Source: Pseudomonas siliginis (lineage in GTDB: Bacteria; Pseudomonadota; Gammaproteobacteria; Pseudomonadales; Pseudomonadaceae). Taken from it: a DNA stretch of 64,000 nucleotides. Made by a program: the position numbers and the translations under genes. Location: the NCBI RefSeq assembly GCF_019145195.1, contig NZ_JAHSTW010000008.1:124001-188000 (forward strand), in the 5' to 3' direction. The stretch's first letter is position 1. Each line of letters begins with the position of its first letter. Shown piece after piece: positions 52,222 to 60,807 of this stretch. The notes beneath the pieces were generated by a model, which worked only from the letters and a program-made list of their open reading frames with translations, was not told the origin of the DNA and made no database searches.

Positions 52222-53556
52222 ATGCCGAAACCTGCCATTGCGCTCGACCTGTTATTGCTGCCGACCTGGCTGGTCCCCGTCGAACCTGCAGGCGTGGTGC
52301 TCAAGGAGCACGGCCTGGGCATCCGTGACGGTTGCATCGTATTTATCGGCCCGCGCGCCGAAGCGTTGAAGTGTAACGCGACAGAAATCCGTGAACTGCC
52401 GGATGTTCTGTTGGCGCCGGGACTGATCAATGCCCACGGCCATGCGGCGATGACGCTGTTCCGTGGCCTGGCCGACGATCTGCCGTTGATGACCTGGCTG
52501 GAAAACCACATCTGGCCGGCCGAAGGCAAATGGGTCGATGAGGACTTCGTCCGCGACGGCACCGATCTGGCCATCGCCGAGCAGATCAAGGGCGGCATCA
52601 CCTGCTTCTCTGACATGTATTTCTTCCCGAAAGTCGCCAGCGAGCGCGTACACAACAGCGGTATCCGCGCGCAGATCGCCATTCCGATCCTCGATTTCCC
52701 GATCCCCGGCGCCAGCAGTGCCGACGAAGCCATTCGTCAGGGCGTCGAATTGTTCGGGGATCTCAAGCATCACGAACGCATCAAGATTACTTTCGGCCCG
52801 CATGCACCCTACACCGTCGGTGATGAGAACCTGGAGAAAATCAGGGTCATCGCCGAGGAGCTGGACGCCTCGATCCATATGCATGTGCATGAAACCGCGT
52901 TCGAAGTGCAGCAGGCCGTCGAGCAGACCGGCGAACGGCCACTGGCGCGCCTGGGTCGCCTTGGCCTGCTCGGCCCGCGCTTCCAGGCGGTGCACATGAC
53001 CCAGATCAGCGATGAAGACCTCGCGCTGCTGGTAGAAAGCAACAGCAGCGTGATCCACTGCCCGGAATCCAATCTGAAACTGGCCAGCGGCTTCTGCCCG
53101 GTCGAACGTTTGTGGCAGGCTGGAGTGAACGTCGCTGTCGGTACCGATGGCGCGGCGAGCAACAATGATCTCGACCTGCTCGGCGAAACCCGCACCGCCG
53201 CCCTGCTGGCCAAAGCTGTGGCCGGTTCTGCCACAGCGCTGGACGCTCATCGCGCCTTGCGCATGGCCACTCTCAATGGCGCCCGTGCGCTGGGAATCGA
53301 GGCGCAGGTCGGCTCGCTGGAGATCGGCAAAGCCGCAGACATCGTCGCTTTCGACCTGTCCGGTCTGGCGCAGCAACCGGTGTATGACCCGGTGTCGCAG
53401 CTGATCTACGCGACCGGGCGTGATTGCGTGAAACACCTGTGGGTTGCCGGCAAGCAACTGCTCGACGACCGGCGCCTGACCCGCATGGACGAACAACAGC
53501 TGGGCGCGACCGCCCGCCACTGGGGCCAGCGCATCAGCGGCCACACCGAATCGTAA
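52222..53556 (+). CDS. mtaD: 5-Methylthioadenosine deaminase (TRZ/ATZ amidohydrolase)
   Basis: A 444-residue metal-dependent amidohydrolase. Zinc-site motifs are NAHGHAAMTLFRG (about 73-85), HMHVHETAFEV, VHMTQ and GTDGAASNNDLDL. It deaminates methylthioadenosine, and in some members S-adenosylhomocysteine; Pseudomonas uses this route so that MtnA receives the inosine-derived sugar. The long frame reaching back to 50923 is an antisense shadow of mtnA; the true start is the ATG at 52222 (MPKPAIALDLLLLP). Confidence 0.92.
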   Translation: MPKPAIALDLLLLPTWLVPVEPAGVVLKEHGLGIRDGCIVFIGPRAEALKCNATEIRELPDVLLAPGLINAHGHAAMTLFRGLADDLPLMTWLENHIWPAEGKWVDEDFVRDGTDLAIAEQIKGGITCFSDMYFFPKVASERVHNSGIRAQIAIPILDFPIPGASSADEAIRQGVELFGDLKHHERIKITFGPHAPYTVGDENLEKIRVIAEELDASIHMHVHETAFEVQQAVEQTGERPLARLGRLGLLGPRFQAVHMTQISDEDLALLVESNSSVIHCPESNLKLASGFCPVERLWQAGVNVAVGTDGAASNNDLDLLGETRTAALLAKAVAGSATALDAHRALRMATLNGARALGIEAQVGSLEIGKAADIVAFDLSGLAQQPVYDPVSQLIYATGRDCVKHLWVAGKQLLDDRRLTRMDEQQLGATARHWGQRISGHTES

Positions 53557-53614
53557 ACACCGCGGCGCAATATCCGCGGCTACAGCCCTTTTCAGGTTTT
53601 TCGAGGAATTGAAC

Positions 53615-54313
53615 ATGAGCAACGTCGACCACGCCGAAATCGCCAAATTCGAGGCCCTGGCCCATCGCTGGTGGGACCGCGAAAGCGAATTCAAGCCGCT
53701 GCACGACATCAACCCACTGCGGGTCAACTGGATCGACGAGCGAGTCAATCTGGCCGGCAAGAAAGTCCTCGACGTCGGTTGCGGCGGCGGCATCCTCAGC
53801 GAAGCCATGGCCCAGCGCGGCGCCACGGTGATGGGCATCGACATGGGCGAAGCGCCGCTGGCGGTCGCACAACTGCATCAGCTGGAATCCGGGGTCAGCG
53901 TCGAATACCGCCAGATCACCGCCGAAGCCCTCGCCGAGGAAATGCCCGAGCAGTTCGACGTGGTCACCTGCCTGGAGATGCTCGAGCACGTGCCGGATCC
54001 ATCCTCGGTGATCCGCGCCTGCTTCCGCATGGTCAAGCCGGGCGGCCAGGTGTTCTTCTCGACCATCAACCGCAACCCGAAGGCGTATCTGTTCGCGATC
54101 ATCGGCGCCGAATACATCATGAAGCTGCTGCCGCGCGGCACTCACGACTTCAAGAAATTCATCCGCCCCTCCGAGCTCGGCGCGTGGAGCCGCATGGCCG
54201 GCCTGACCGTCAAGGACATCATCGGCCTGACCTACAACCCGCTGACCAAGCACTACAAGCTGGCCAACGACGTTGACGTCAACTACATGATCCAGACCCT
54301 GCGCGAGGAATAA
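53615..54313 (+). CDS. ubiG: Ubiquinone O-methyltransferase
   Basis: A 232-residue SAM methyltransferase acting twice in ubiquinone synthesis. The SAM motif VLDVGCGGGILSEAMA is at about 52-67, VTCLEMLEHVPDP follows and the UbiG-type segment GAEYIMKLLPRGTHDFKKFI lies in the C-terminal half. GAGGA precedes the ATG at 53615; a TTG two codons earlier is possible. It is followed after four bases by mupP, in the conserved Pseudomonas pair. Confidence 0.96.
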   Translation: MSNVDHAEIAKFEALAHRWWDRESEFKPLHDINPLRVNWIDERVNLAGKKVLDVGCGGGILSEAMAQRGATVMGIDMGEAPLAVAQLHQLESGVSVEYRQITAEALAEEMPEQFDVVTCLEMLEHVPDPSSVIRACFRMVKPGGQVFFSTINRNPKAYLFAIIGAEYIMKLLPRGTHDFKKFIRPSELGAWSRMAGLTVKDIIGLTYNPLTKHYKLANDVDVNYMIQTLREE

Positions 54314-54317
54314 GCCG

Positions 54318-54989
54318 ATGGCCATCAGAGCGGTACTTTTCGACATGGACGGCACCCTGCTCGACACCGCGCCGGACTTCATCGCCATCTGCCAGGCGAT
54401 GCGCGCCGATCGCGGTCTGCCGCCGATCAACGACAAGCACATCCGCGACGAGATTTCCGGCGGGGCCAAGGCCATGGTCGCGGTGACGTTTTCGATGGAT
54501 CCGGAATCGCCGGGCTTTGAGGAGCTGCGTCTGGAGTTTCTCGAGCGCTATCTGGTCGGCTGCGCAGTGCACAGCAAGCTGTTCGACGGCATGGGCGAAC
54601 TGCTCGCTGACATCGAAAAGGCCAACCTGATCTGGGGCGTGGTCACCAACAAACCGGTGCGCTTCGCCGAGCCGATCATGCAGCGCCTGGGGCTGGCCGA
54701 GCGTTCGGCGCTGCTGATCTGCCCGGATCATGTGAAGAACAGCAAGCCGGATCCGGAGCCGCTGATCCTCGCCTGCAAGATGCTTGATCTGGATCCGTCG
54801 ACCGTGCTGTTTATCGGCGATGATCTACGTGATATCGAATCGGGTCGCGATGCCGGCACCAAGACCGCAGCAGTGACTTACGGCTACATCCACCCGGACG
54901 ACAACCCACGGCACTGGGGCGCGGACGTTGTGGTAGATCACCCGCTGGAGTTGCGCAAGGTGCTCGACAGCGCGCTGTGCAGCTGCTGA
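54318..54989 (+). CDS. mupP: N-acetylmuramic acid 6-phosphate phosphatase (HAD family)
   Basis: A 223-residue HAD-superfamily phosphatase. Motif I is LFDMDGTLLDT (about 8-18) with nucleophile Asp10, motif II is in GVVTNKP, and motif IV is FIGDDLRDIESGRDAG. It resembles phosphoglycolate phosphatase Gph, but the gene directly after ubiG in Pseudomonas is MupP, which removes phosphate from MurNAc-6-phosphate in the cell-wall recycling route that bypasses de novo UDP-MurNAc synthesis. Substrate is assigned from this synteny. The last codons lie inside a 65-bp tandem duplication. Confidence 0.88.
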   Translation: MAIRAVLFDMDGTLLDTAPDFIAICQAMRADRGLPPINDKHIRDEISGGAKAMVAVTFSMDPESPGFEELRLEFLERYLVGCAVHSKLFDGMGELLADIEKANLIWGVVTNKPVRFAEPIMQRLGLAERSALLICPDHVKNSKPDPEPLILACKMLDLDPSTVLFIGDDLRDIESGRDAGTKTAAVTYGYIHPDDNPRHWGADVVVDHPLELRKVLDSALCSC

Positions 54990-55109
54990 CCTGACTGTTG
55001 CAAATTCCCTGTGTAGCGAGGGGATTTATCCCCGCTGGGCTGTTCAGCTGCCGACCTGACTGCTGCAAGCTCCCTGTGTGGCGAGGGGATTTATCCCCGC
55101 TGGGCTGCG
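54980..55109. repeat. 65-bp tandem duplication overlapping the end of mupP
   Basis: Copy 1 (54980-55044) and copy 2 (55045-55109) are direct repeats with a handful of differences, both starting CAGCTG and both holding the palindrome GGGGATTTATCCCC. Copy 1 contains the mupP stop TGA (CTGCTGA); in copy 2 that triplet reads CCGA. Confidence 0.85.
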
Positions 55110-55170
55110 GAGCGGCCCCCGCTTTTATCCAGGCAATGTGACACACAGGTTTTGCGACGGCTTCGCCGCC

Positions 55171-55199
55171 GAACGGGGATAAATCCCCTCGCCACAGGG
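55171..55199. repeat. Inverted third copy of the GGGGATTTATCCCC element
   Basis: GAACGGGGATAAATCCCCTC and GCCACAGGG match the inverted core of the tandem units. The three copies form an intergenic repeat cluster between mupP and yciK. Confidence 0.75.
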
Positions 55200-55237
55200 G
55201 TGAAGCAGGTCTTCATGAAATGGATTGTGAGGTTCTT

Positions 55238-55978
55238 ATGTTTGATTACACCGCTCGCCCTGAATTGCTCAAGGATCGGGTCATTCTGGTCACCGGTGCC
55301 GGTCGTGGCATCGGCGCGGCTGCGGCGAAAACCTATGCCGCCCACGGTGCCACCGTACTGCTGCTGGGCAAGACCGAAGCCAATTTGACCGAGGTTTACG
55401 ACGCAATCGAAGCAGCGGGCCACCCGCAACCGGCGGTCATCCCGTTCAACCTCGAGACCGCCCTGCCCCATCAATATGATGAGCTGGCAGCAATGATCGA
55501 AACCGAGTTCGGCCACCTCGACGGCCTGCTGCACAACGCCTCGATCATCGGCCCGCGCACGCCGTTCGAGCAACTCTCCGGCGAAAACTTCATGCGCGTC
55601 ATGCAGGTCAACGTCAACGCGATGTTCATGCTGACCAGCACCCTGCTGCCGTTGCTCAAGCTGTCCCAGGATGCTTCGGTGGTATTCACCTCGAGCAGCG
55701 TCGGGCGTAAGGGTCGCGCGTACTGGGGCGCTTACGGTGTGTCGAAATTTGCCACCGAGGGCCTGATGCAAACCCTGGCCGATGAATTAGAAGGCGTCGC
55801 GCCGGTACGCTCCAACAGCATCAACCCGGGCGGTACGCGCACCAGCATGCGCGCGCAGGCTTATCCGGGGGAAAATCCGCTGAACAATCCGACACCGGAA
55901 CAGATCATGCCGGTGTATCTGTACCTGATGGGCCCCGACAGCGCAGGCGTTAATGGCCAGGCGTTCAACGCCCAATAA
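55238..55978 (+). CDS. yciK: YciK-type short-chain dehydrogenase
   Basis: A 246-residue classical SDR. Cofactor motif TGAGRGIGAAAAKTYA is at about 19-34, NAS (in LLHNASIIGP) follows, Ser in TSSSVGRKGRAYWGAYGVSK and the Tyr-x3-Lys of YGVSKFA form the active site. The substrate is unknown; the family is widespread in gammaproteobacteria. TGAGG lies before the ATG at 55238. It is third after ubiG and mupP, as in other Pseudomonas. Confidence 0.9.
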   Translation: MFDYTARPELLKDRVILVTGAGRGIGAAAAKTYAAHGATVLLLGKTEANLTEVYDAIEAAGHPQPAVIPFNLETALPHQYDELAAMIETEFGHLDGLLHNASIIGPRTPFEQLSGENFMRVMQVNVNAMFMLTSTLLPLLKLSQDASVVFTSSSVGRKGRAYWGAYGVSKFATEGLMQTLADELEGVAPVRSNSINPGGTRTSMRAQAYPGENPLNNPTPEQIMPVYLYLMGPDSAGVNGQAFNAQ

Positions 55979-56340
55979 CGCCATACGTCGCATTTGTTGC
56001 CGCGGCAGAATGCTGTCGCGGCAAGCCATTGCCGCTCATAACCGTCACAAAGCCGCCAGGAATCCAGCGCCGCAACCCCGCCCTCACCAGCAAGTCATTG
56101 ATTCGAAAAGCTTTAAATAAAATCGAACCGAATGGCACGCCTTTCGCTCTAAATTCCCTCAAAACATGCCGTGTGATGGCCATGGGGCAAACGCCGATTT
56201 CGATAGCTGACTGATCGTCTTGCGGCAGACTAAACTTACGCCAAACGTCCTACGGGACTGATGGATCAGTACGACGCGCAGCCCATAGCCGCTCTCACCC
56301 AGCCTGTAAGACAGACTTACTGCTTAGGGGCTCACGCCAT
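55979..56340. other. Intergenic region upstream of the GGDEF gene
   Basis: This 362-base gap has a hairpin just past yciK (55997-56024) and then nothing I can recognise. The second half is A+T-richer and must hold the promoter of the GGDEF gene, whose ATG has AGGGG upstream. Confidence 0.5.
55997..56024 (+). terminator. Candidate terminator of yciK
   Basis: TTGCCGCG and CGCGGCAA pair exactly, with an inner CAG/CTG extension and a four-base loop. No T run follows on the plus strand, so it may be an mRNA end structure and not a true rho-independent terminator. Confidence 0.5.
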
Positions 56341-57267
56341 ATGAAATCTCCTTCCCAGACCCATGCAATTGACTTTGACAGTGCCAAATTGCAGCGCCTG
56401 GGCTTCGGTCAACTACCGGCGCTGATCGAGCGCCCGACCAGCCTGGCGCAACTGCGTCAGCAAATGAGCCTGCAACTGCAAACCAGCCTGGAGCCTCAGC
56501 GCATCCTTGGCCTGTTCTTCCGCGAAATCCAACGCCTGGTGCCACTGGACGCCCTGAGCTATGTGCATCAGGCCAGCGACTTGCGCCTGGAGTTCGGCGC
56601 GCGCGGCCACCACTCGGTCAGCTACACCCTGAGCCACGAAGGCGAGCACATGGGCGAGCTGGTCTTCCGCCGCAATCAGCGTTTCAACGACAAGGAACAG
56701 GGCGACCTCGAGTCGCTGCTGTCCTGCCTGCTATACCCGATGCGCAACGCCCTGCTCTATCGCGCCGCGACCCAGAGTGCCTTGCGCGACCCGTTGACCG
56801 GTGCCGGCAATCGGGTGGCCATGGAGCAGACCTTGCAGCGTGAGATCGACATGTCGCGCCGTCATGCGCAACCGCTGTCGGTGCTGATGCTCGACATCGA
56901 CCACTTCAAACGGGTCAACGATGACCACGGGCATGGCGCCGGTGATGAGGTGCTCAGAGCCATTGCCGCGTCGATCAAGGCGCAACTGCGCAACGTCGAC
57001 ATGGTGTTCCGTTATGGCGGCGAAGAGTTTCTGATCCTGCTGTCCAACACCGGTCGCGAAGCGGCGGCGATGGTTGGCGAGCGTTTGCGCCAGGCGACGC
57101 AGTCAGAGGAATATTTTGCCGATGGCCAGTTGATCGAGATCACCGTGAGCCTGGGTTGCTCGACGTTGTTGCCGGGCGAGTCGGCAGACAGCTTATTGCG
57201 CCGCGCCGACAGTGCGTTATATGTCGCAAAGCGCGAGGGGCGGAACCGGCTGGCGATGGCCGGCTAA
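56341..57267 (+). CDS. Diguanylate cyclase (GGDEF domain)
   Basis: A 308-residue soluble protein. A GAF-like sensory region fills about 40-140, followed by the GGDEF domain (about 150-305): RDPLTGAGNR, LDIDHFKRVNDDHGHGAGDE and the active-site RYGGEEFLILL, an intact GGEEF form. It should make cyclic di-GMP from two GTP. No RxxD inhibitory site is clear before the GGEEF. No membrane segment is seen, so the signal is cytoplasmic. It ends in a REP doublet. Confidence 0.92.
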   Translation: MKSPSQTHAIDFDSAKLQRLGFGQLPALIERPTSLAQLRQQMSLQLQTSLEPQRILGLFFREIQRLVPLDALSYVHQASDLRLEFGARGHHSVSYTLSHEGEHMGELVFRRNQRFNDKEQGDLESLLSCLLYPMRNALLYRAATQSALRDPLTGAGNRVAMEQTLQREIDMSRRHAQPLSVLMLDIDHFKRVNDDHGHGAGDEVLRAIAASIKAQLRNVDMVFRYGGEEFLILLSNTGREAAAMVGERLRQATQSEEYFADGQLIEITVSLGCSTLLPGESADSLLRRADSALYVAKREGRNRLAMAG

Positions 57268-57274
57268 AAATCAT

Positions 57275-57363
57275 TGTGGGAGCGAGCCTGCTCGCGAAGA
57301 GGGAGGGTCAGACAACGATTCGTTGCATGACCCACCGCTTTCGCGAGCAGGCTCGCTCCCACA
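57275..57363. repeat. REP doublet, GAGCAGGCTC class
   Basis: Inverted copies at 57275-57300 and 57340-57363 fill the gap between the convergent GGDEF and TenA-like genes and begin within ten bases of the GGDEF stop codon. Confidence 0.88.
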
Positions 57364-57369
57364 GTTCAA

Positions 57370-58164
57370 TCAGCTTTCGGTTACGGTCCGGCGCTCGCGG
57401 TTGACCAGCAAGCGCTCCGAAGTCTCAAGCTGCATGCACCGCTCCAGAAACAGGTACATGTAGTCATAACTCTTGCAGATCGCCTGCCGTAGCTGGGCCT
57501 GCAACGCCTTGCTCGGGTTCATGCCGGCCAGGGTGCAGATGATTTCCAGCGCTTCCCACGGATGAGCGTCGTCGTACTGGGCATGCATCTTCAACCACTT
57601 CATCGCGCGTTTGCGATCTTCTTCCGGGAACGCCGCGGCGTAGACCCCGGTCGAGCAGACCACCGCTGACCACTCCCCAGTCGCCCCCTCGATCGCATAG
57701 TTGGTCGCGGCAATCGCCACGATCAGCGAATCCGCTGAGCTGGTGTGCCAGCACCAGTGACTCAGCGCGTGCAGCTCCGGCGGCACTTGCTGGGCCTGGA
57801 GATCTTCGAGGCTGACGCCATGGGCGCGACTCCAATGCATCCAGTAATCGGCGTGATTGAGTTCGACGCGGATGTTGCGCATCAGCCAGCGCCGCGCCAT
57901 GTCCTCGCCGGGATGGCGGGCGAAGCGGGTCTTGGTGAGGTTCTGCGCCATGTACAAGGCAAACTGCTCGACCACCGGCCAGCCGCCGATGAGGTACTGG
58001 CGCATGGTTTTCGCGCTGAGTCTGTTGTCGCGCATGCGCTGATAAAGTTCATGTTCGACAACCCGGCGCTTGCTCTCGCTGCAATCCTTGATGAGCTGTT
58101 GCGCCCAGGCAGGATAACTTGCAGCTTCCATGAGGGGTCCGGTTCGGTTGAATGTGTCGATCAC
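57370..58164 (-). CDS. TenA/heme-oxygenase-fold protein, putative metal oxidase
   Basis: A 264-residue all-helical protein of the TenA/PqqC-like group. Candidate metal ligands are His104 in VELNHADYW, Glu159 in NYAIEGATGEW, and His194, Asp198 and His201 in KMHAQYDDAHPWE. The H-x3-D-x2-H spacing is that of heme-oxygenase-like diiron oxidases, so it may be such an enzyme and not a thiaminase or regulator. Start is GTG at 58164 with AGGAG seven bases upstream; the open frame to 58332 is unsupported. The reaction is unknown. Confidence 0.8.
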   Translation of the reverse strand: MIDTFNRTGPLMEAASYPAWAQQLIKDCSESKRRVVEHELYQRMRDNRLSAKTMRQYLIGGWPVVEQFALYMAQNLTKTRFARHPGEDMARRWLMRNIRVELNHADYWMHWSRAHGVSLEDLQAQQVPPELHALSHWCWHTSSADSLIVAIAATNYAIEGATGEWSAVVCSTGVYAAAFPEEDRKRAMKWLKMHAQYDDAHPWEALEIICTLAGMNPSKALQAQLRQAICKSYDYMYLFLERCMQLETSERLLVNRERRTVTES

Positions 58165-58210
58165 TGTTCGGCTCCTTTTGAGTTGTGATGGCAAGGATCG
58201 GCGAGAGACT

Positions 58211-60670
58211 TCAACGGAACGTGCCAGGCGCTTTGAACAACAACGGCTGCGGTCTGGCAGGACGACTTTGCAAACTGTCACAGGTAAACAACTGCGGACG
58301 CTCGATGACATACCCCTGAGCGTAATCCACACCTATTTCAAGCAACGCCTGTTCGATCTGGTTAGTTTCAACAAACTCGGCAATTGTCTGCTTACCCATA
58401 ACATGACCGATGTGATTGATCACTTCGACCATTGCCCGATTAATCGGGTCGTCCAGCATATCCTTTACGAAACTCCCGTCGATCTTCAGGAAGTCTACAG
58501 GCAAATGTTTCAAGTAAGCGAATGAAGACATTCCGGCACAAAAGTCATCCAGAGAAAAGTGACAACCTAAGCCTTTGAGTTCATTGATAAAACGAATTGC
58601 ACTGCCAAGATTTGCGATTGCACTGGTTTCGGTAATTTCAAAACAAATCATTTCAGGCGGTATAGCGTAGTTAACAAACTGTTCCCGCAGGAAGTGCAAA
58701 AACGCGTCATCTCCTATAGTAATGCCTGACAGATTAATCGCACACATTGCCAAAGGAAGTTCATGTTCCTGTTCAATACACTGGGCAATAACCTTGAAAA
58801 CGTTTTGAACTACCCAGCGATCTAACTGGGTCATCAAACCATATCGCTCCGCCGCCGGAATAAAGCTGTCAGGCAAAATCATTCGTCCGGATTCATCATG
58901 CAGGCGCAGGAGAATTTCGATGTGTCCAGCCTGACCGGGTTGTGGCTTGAGCGGCGCGATCTGTTGGGCGTAAAGGCAAAAGCGGTTTTCTTCCAGCGCC
59001 ATGTGCAGGCGCTGTACCCAGGCCATTTCACCGAAGCGCATCGACAGTTCGGAATCATCGGCATGGTAGACCTGCACGCGGTTGCGGCCCTTTTCCTTGG
59101 CCATGTAGCAAGCCATGTCCGCCGCACGCAGGGAGGCTTCGAGAGTGGTCGGATTCTGCGCGACATGCACCAGGCCGATACTGACGGTGGTCAGAAACGG
59201 CCGCCCCTTCCAGACAAAATGCAGGTTCTGCACGGTCTGGCGCAGGCTTTCGGCAATCTTCTCGGCGATGTCCGGCGGGCAGTTCTCCAGCAAAATCCCG
59301 AATTCATCGCCGCCCAGTCGCGCCAGGGTATCGCCCTCGCGCAGGTCTGATTGCAGCAGCGTGCAGATATGCCGCAGCAACTCATCGCCCGCCGCATGAC
59401 CACAGGTGTCGTTGACCAGTTTGAACTGGTCCAGATCGAGGAACATCAGTGCATGCCGGCCGGGCTGGCGCGTCAGTTTGTGCAAGGCCTGTTCGAGGCG
59501 ATATTCGAATTCGCGGCGGTTGGCCAGCCCGGTCAGCGCATCGTGGGTCGCTTGCCAAGACAGATTGGCGATGTATTGCCGCTCCTGGGTCATGTCGTGC
59601 AGCACCAGCACCGTGCCGCTGACATTCCCGGCATTGCGGATCGGCGCGCCGACCAGGGTCACCGACAGGGTGCTGCCGTCCAGACGCTGGATCAGCTTGG
59701 AATGTTCGCTGCCGCCGCTGAGCTGGCCACTGAGAATGTGCTCGATCAACGTCAGCCCTTCGGTCTGGGCGTTATCGTCGAGCAGGTTGAACAGCGCCGA
59801 CAACGGCAGCCCCGCCGCCTGCTCGGCCTTCCAGTGCGTCATGGCCTCGGCGGCGGGATTCATGTAATCGATCGCGCCGTTGACGTCGGTGGTGATCACG
59901 CCATCACCAATCGACTGCAGCGTGATATGCGCGCGATCCTTTTCCAGTTGCAGCGCCTGGGCAAACTCATGGCGCTGCTTGAGTAGTTTGTGCGTGCGCC
60001 ACAGCGCCAGCGCGATCAGACCCAGCGCGGTGGCCAGGTTGGTGAACAGCAGCAGGCGCATGATCACCCGCGAGCCTTCGCCCAAGGCATCGCTGAAAGC
60101 CCTGGCCGCTGGGGTGACTGCATCGTTGATGGCGAAGATCTGTGCTTTCCAGCGCTGCACATCGCCGGGACTGGCCTGGTTCTGCGCAATGCCTTGGTGC
60201 ATCTCCTGCGCGACTTCGTGCAGTCGGTCGAGATAGGCATCGCCGATCGTCCAGCGATCGATCGCGGTTTCCAGATAACTGTAGTGGCGAAAATTGAGGT
60301 ACAGCCAGATCAGGCTGGAGACGTCGTCCGGGTGATTGCCACCCTTGAGAATGCCTTCGCGCGCCGCTTGCAGATCCGGCGGCTGACGATCCAGCGCCAG
60401 ACGCAATTGGTGCCCGCCCTGGGGCACGGCGATCGCCGTCAGGTATTTGCGATAGATCGCCTCGTCACGGCTGTCGGCGTAGAGGTTGAGGTAATAGATG
60501 GCGTCTTTCTGGCCCTTGGACCACAGGCTTTCGCCAGCGACGTAGCCTCGCACGGCCGAAAGCACGTAAAGGCTCACGCCCCCCAGTAATGCCTGGAACA
60601 CCACGACAGCAATAAAGGGCCAGACGATACCCAACAACCGTGGTGTTCCCAGAGTCTGCTTTTGCTTCAT
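58211..60670 (-). CDS. Membrane GGDEF-EAL cyclic di-GMP protein with PAS domain
   Basis: An 819-residue protein. Two membrane helices (about 13-35 and 203-225) enclose a periplasmic sensory domain. A PAS domain (about 250-370) follows, then GGDEF (about 380-545) with intact RLGGDEFGILL, and EAL (about 560-805). The EAL signature reads EILLRLHD, so the central alanine is Ile, but the catalytic residues Glu, Asn (INLSG), Glu (EITETS), the Asp pair (LDDFCAGMSS), Lys (FLKIDG) and QGYVIERP are kept. It may make or degrade cyclic di-GMP. AAGGA precedes the ATG. Confidence 0.92.
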   Translation of the reverse strand: MKQKQTLGTPRLLGIVWPFIAVVVFQALLGGVSLYVLSAVRGYVAGESLWSKGQKDAIYYLNLYADSRDEAIYRKYLTAIAVPQGGHQLRLALDRQPPDLQAAREGILKGGNHPDDVSSLIWLYLNFRHYSYLETAIDRWTIGDAYLDRLHEVAQEMHQGIAQNQASPGDVQRWKAQIFAINDAVTPAARAFSDALGEGSRVIMRLLLFTNLATALGLIALALWRTHKLLKQRHEFAQALQLEKDRAHITLQSIGDGVITTDVNGAIDYMNPAAEAMTHWKAEQAAGLPLSALFNLLDDNAQTEGLTLIEHILSGQLSGGSEHSKLIQRLDGSTLSVTLVGAPIRNAGNVSGTVLVLHDMTQERQYIANLSWQATHDALTGLANRREFEYRLEQALHKLTRQPGRHALMFLDLDQFKLVNDTCGHAAGDELLRHICTLLQSDLREGDTLARLGGDEFGILLENCPPDIAEKIAESLRQTVQNLHFVWKGRPFLTTVSIGLVHVAQNPTTLEASLRAADMACYMAKEKGRNRVQVYHADDSELSMRFGEMAWVQRLHMALEENRFCLYAQQIAPLKPQPGQAGHIEILLRLHDESGRMILPDSFIPAAERYGLMTQLDRWVVQNVFKVIAQCIEQEHELPLAMCAINLSGITIGDDAFLHFLREQFVNYAIPPEMICFEITETSAIANLGSAIRFINELKGLGCHFSLDDFCAGMSSFAYLKHLPVDFLKIDGSFVKDMLDDPINRAMVEVINHIGHVMGKQTIAEFVETNQIEQALLEIGVDYAQGYVIERPQLFTCDSLQSRPARPQPLLFKAPGTFR

Positions 60671-60807
60671 GAGAGTCCTTGCATGAGCACTGCCCGCTCG
60701 CCTTCCGGGCGAATTCGCTATGACGAGACTAGGTGGGGTTCTCGTTCAAGGCAAGGCGCGGCGTTATACCGCGCGCAGAACCTCTGACAGGTCGGCAAGG
60801 GTTTCGA

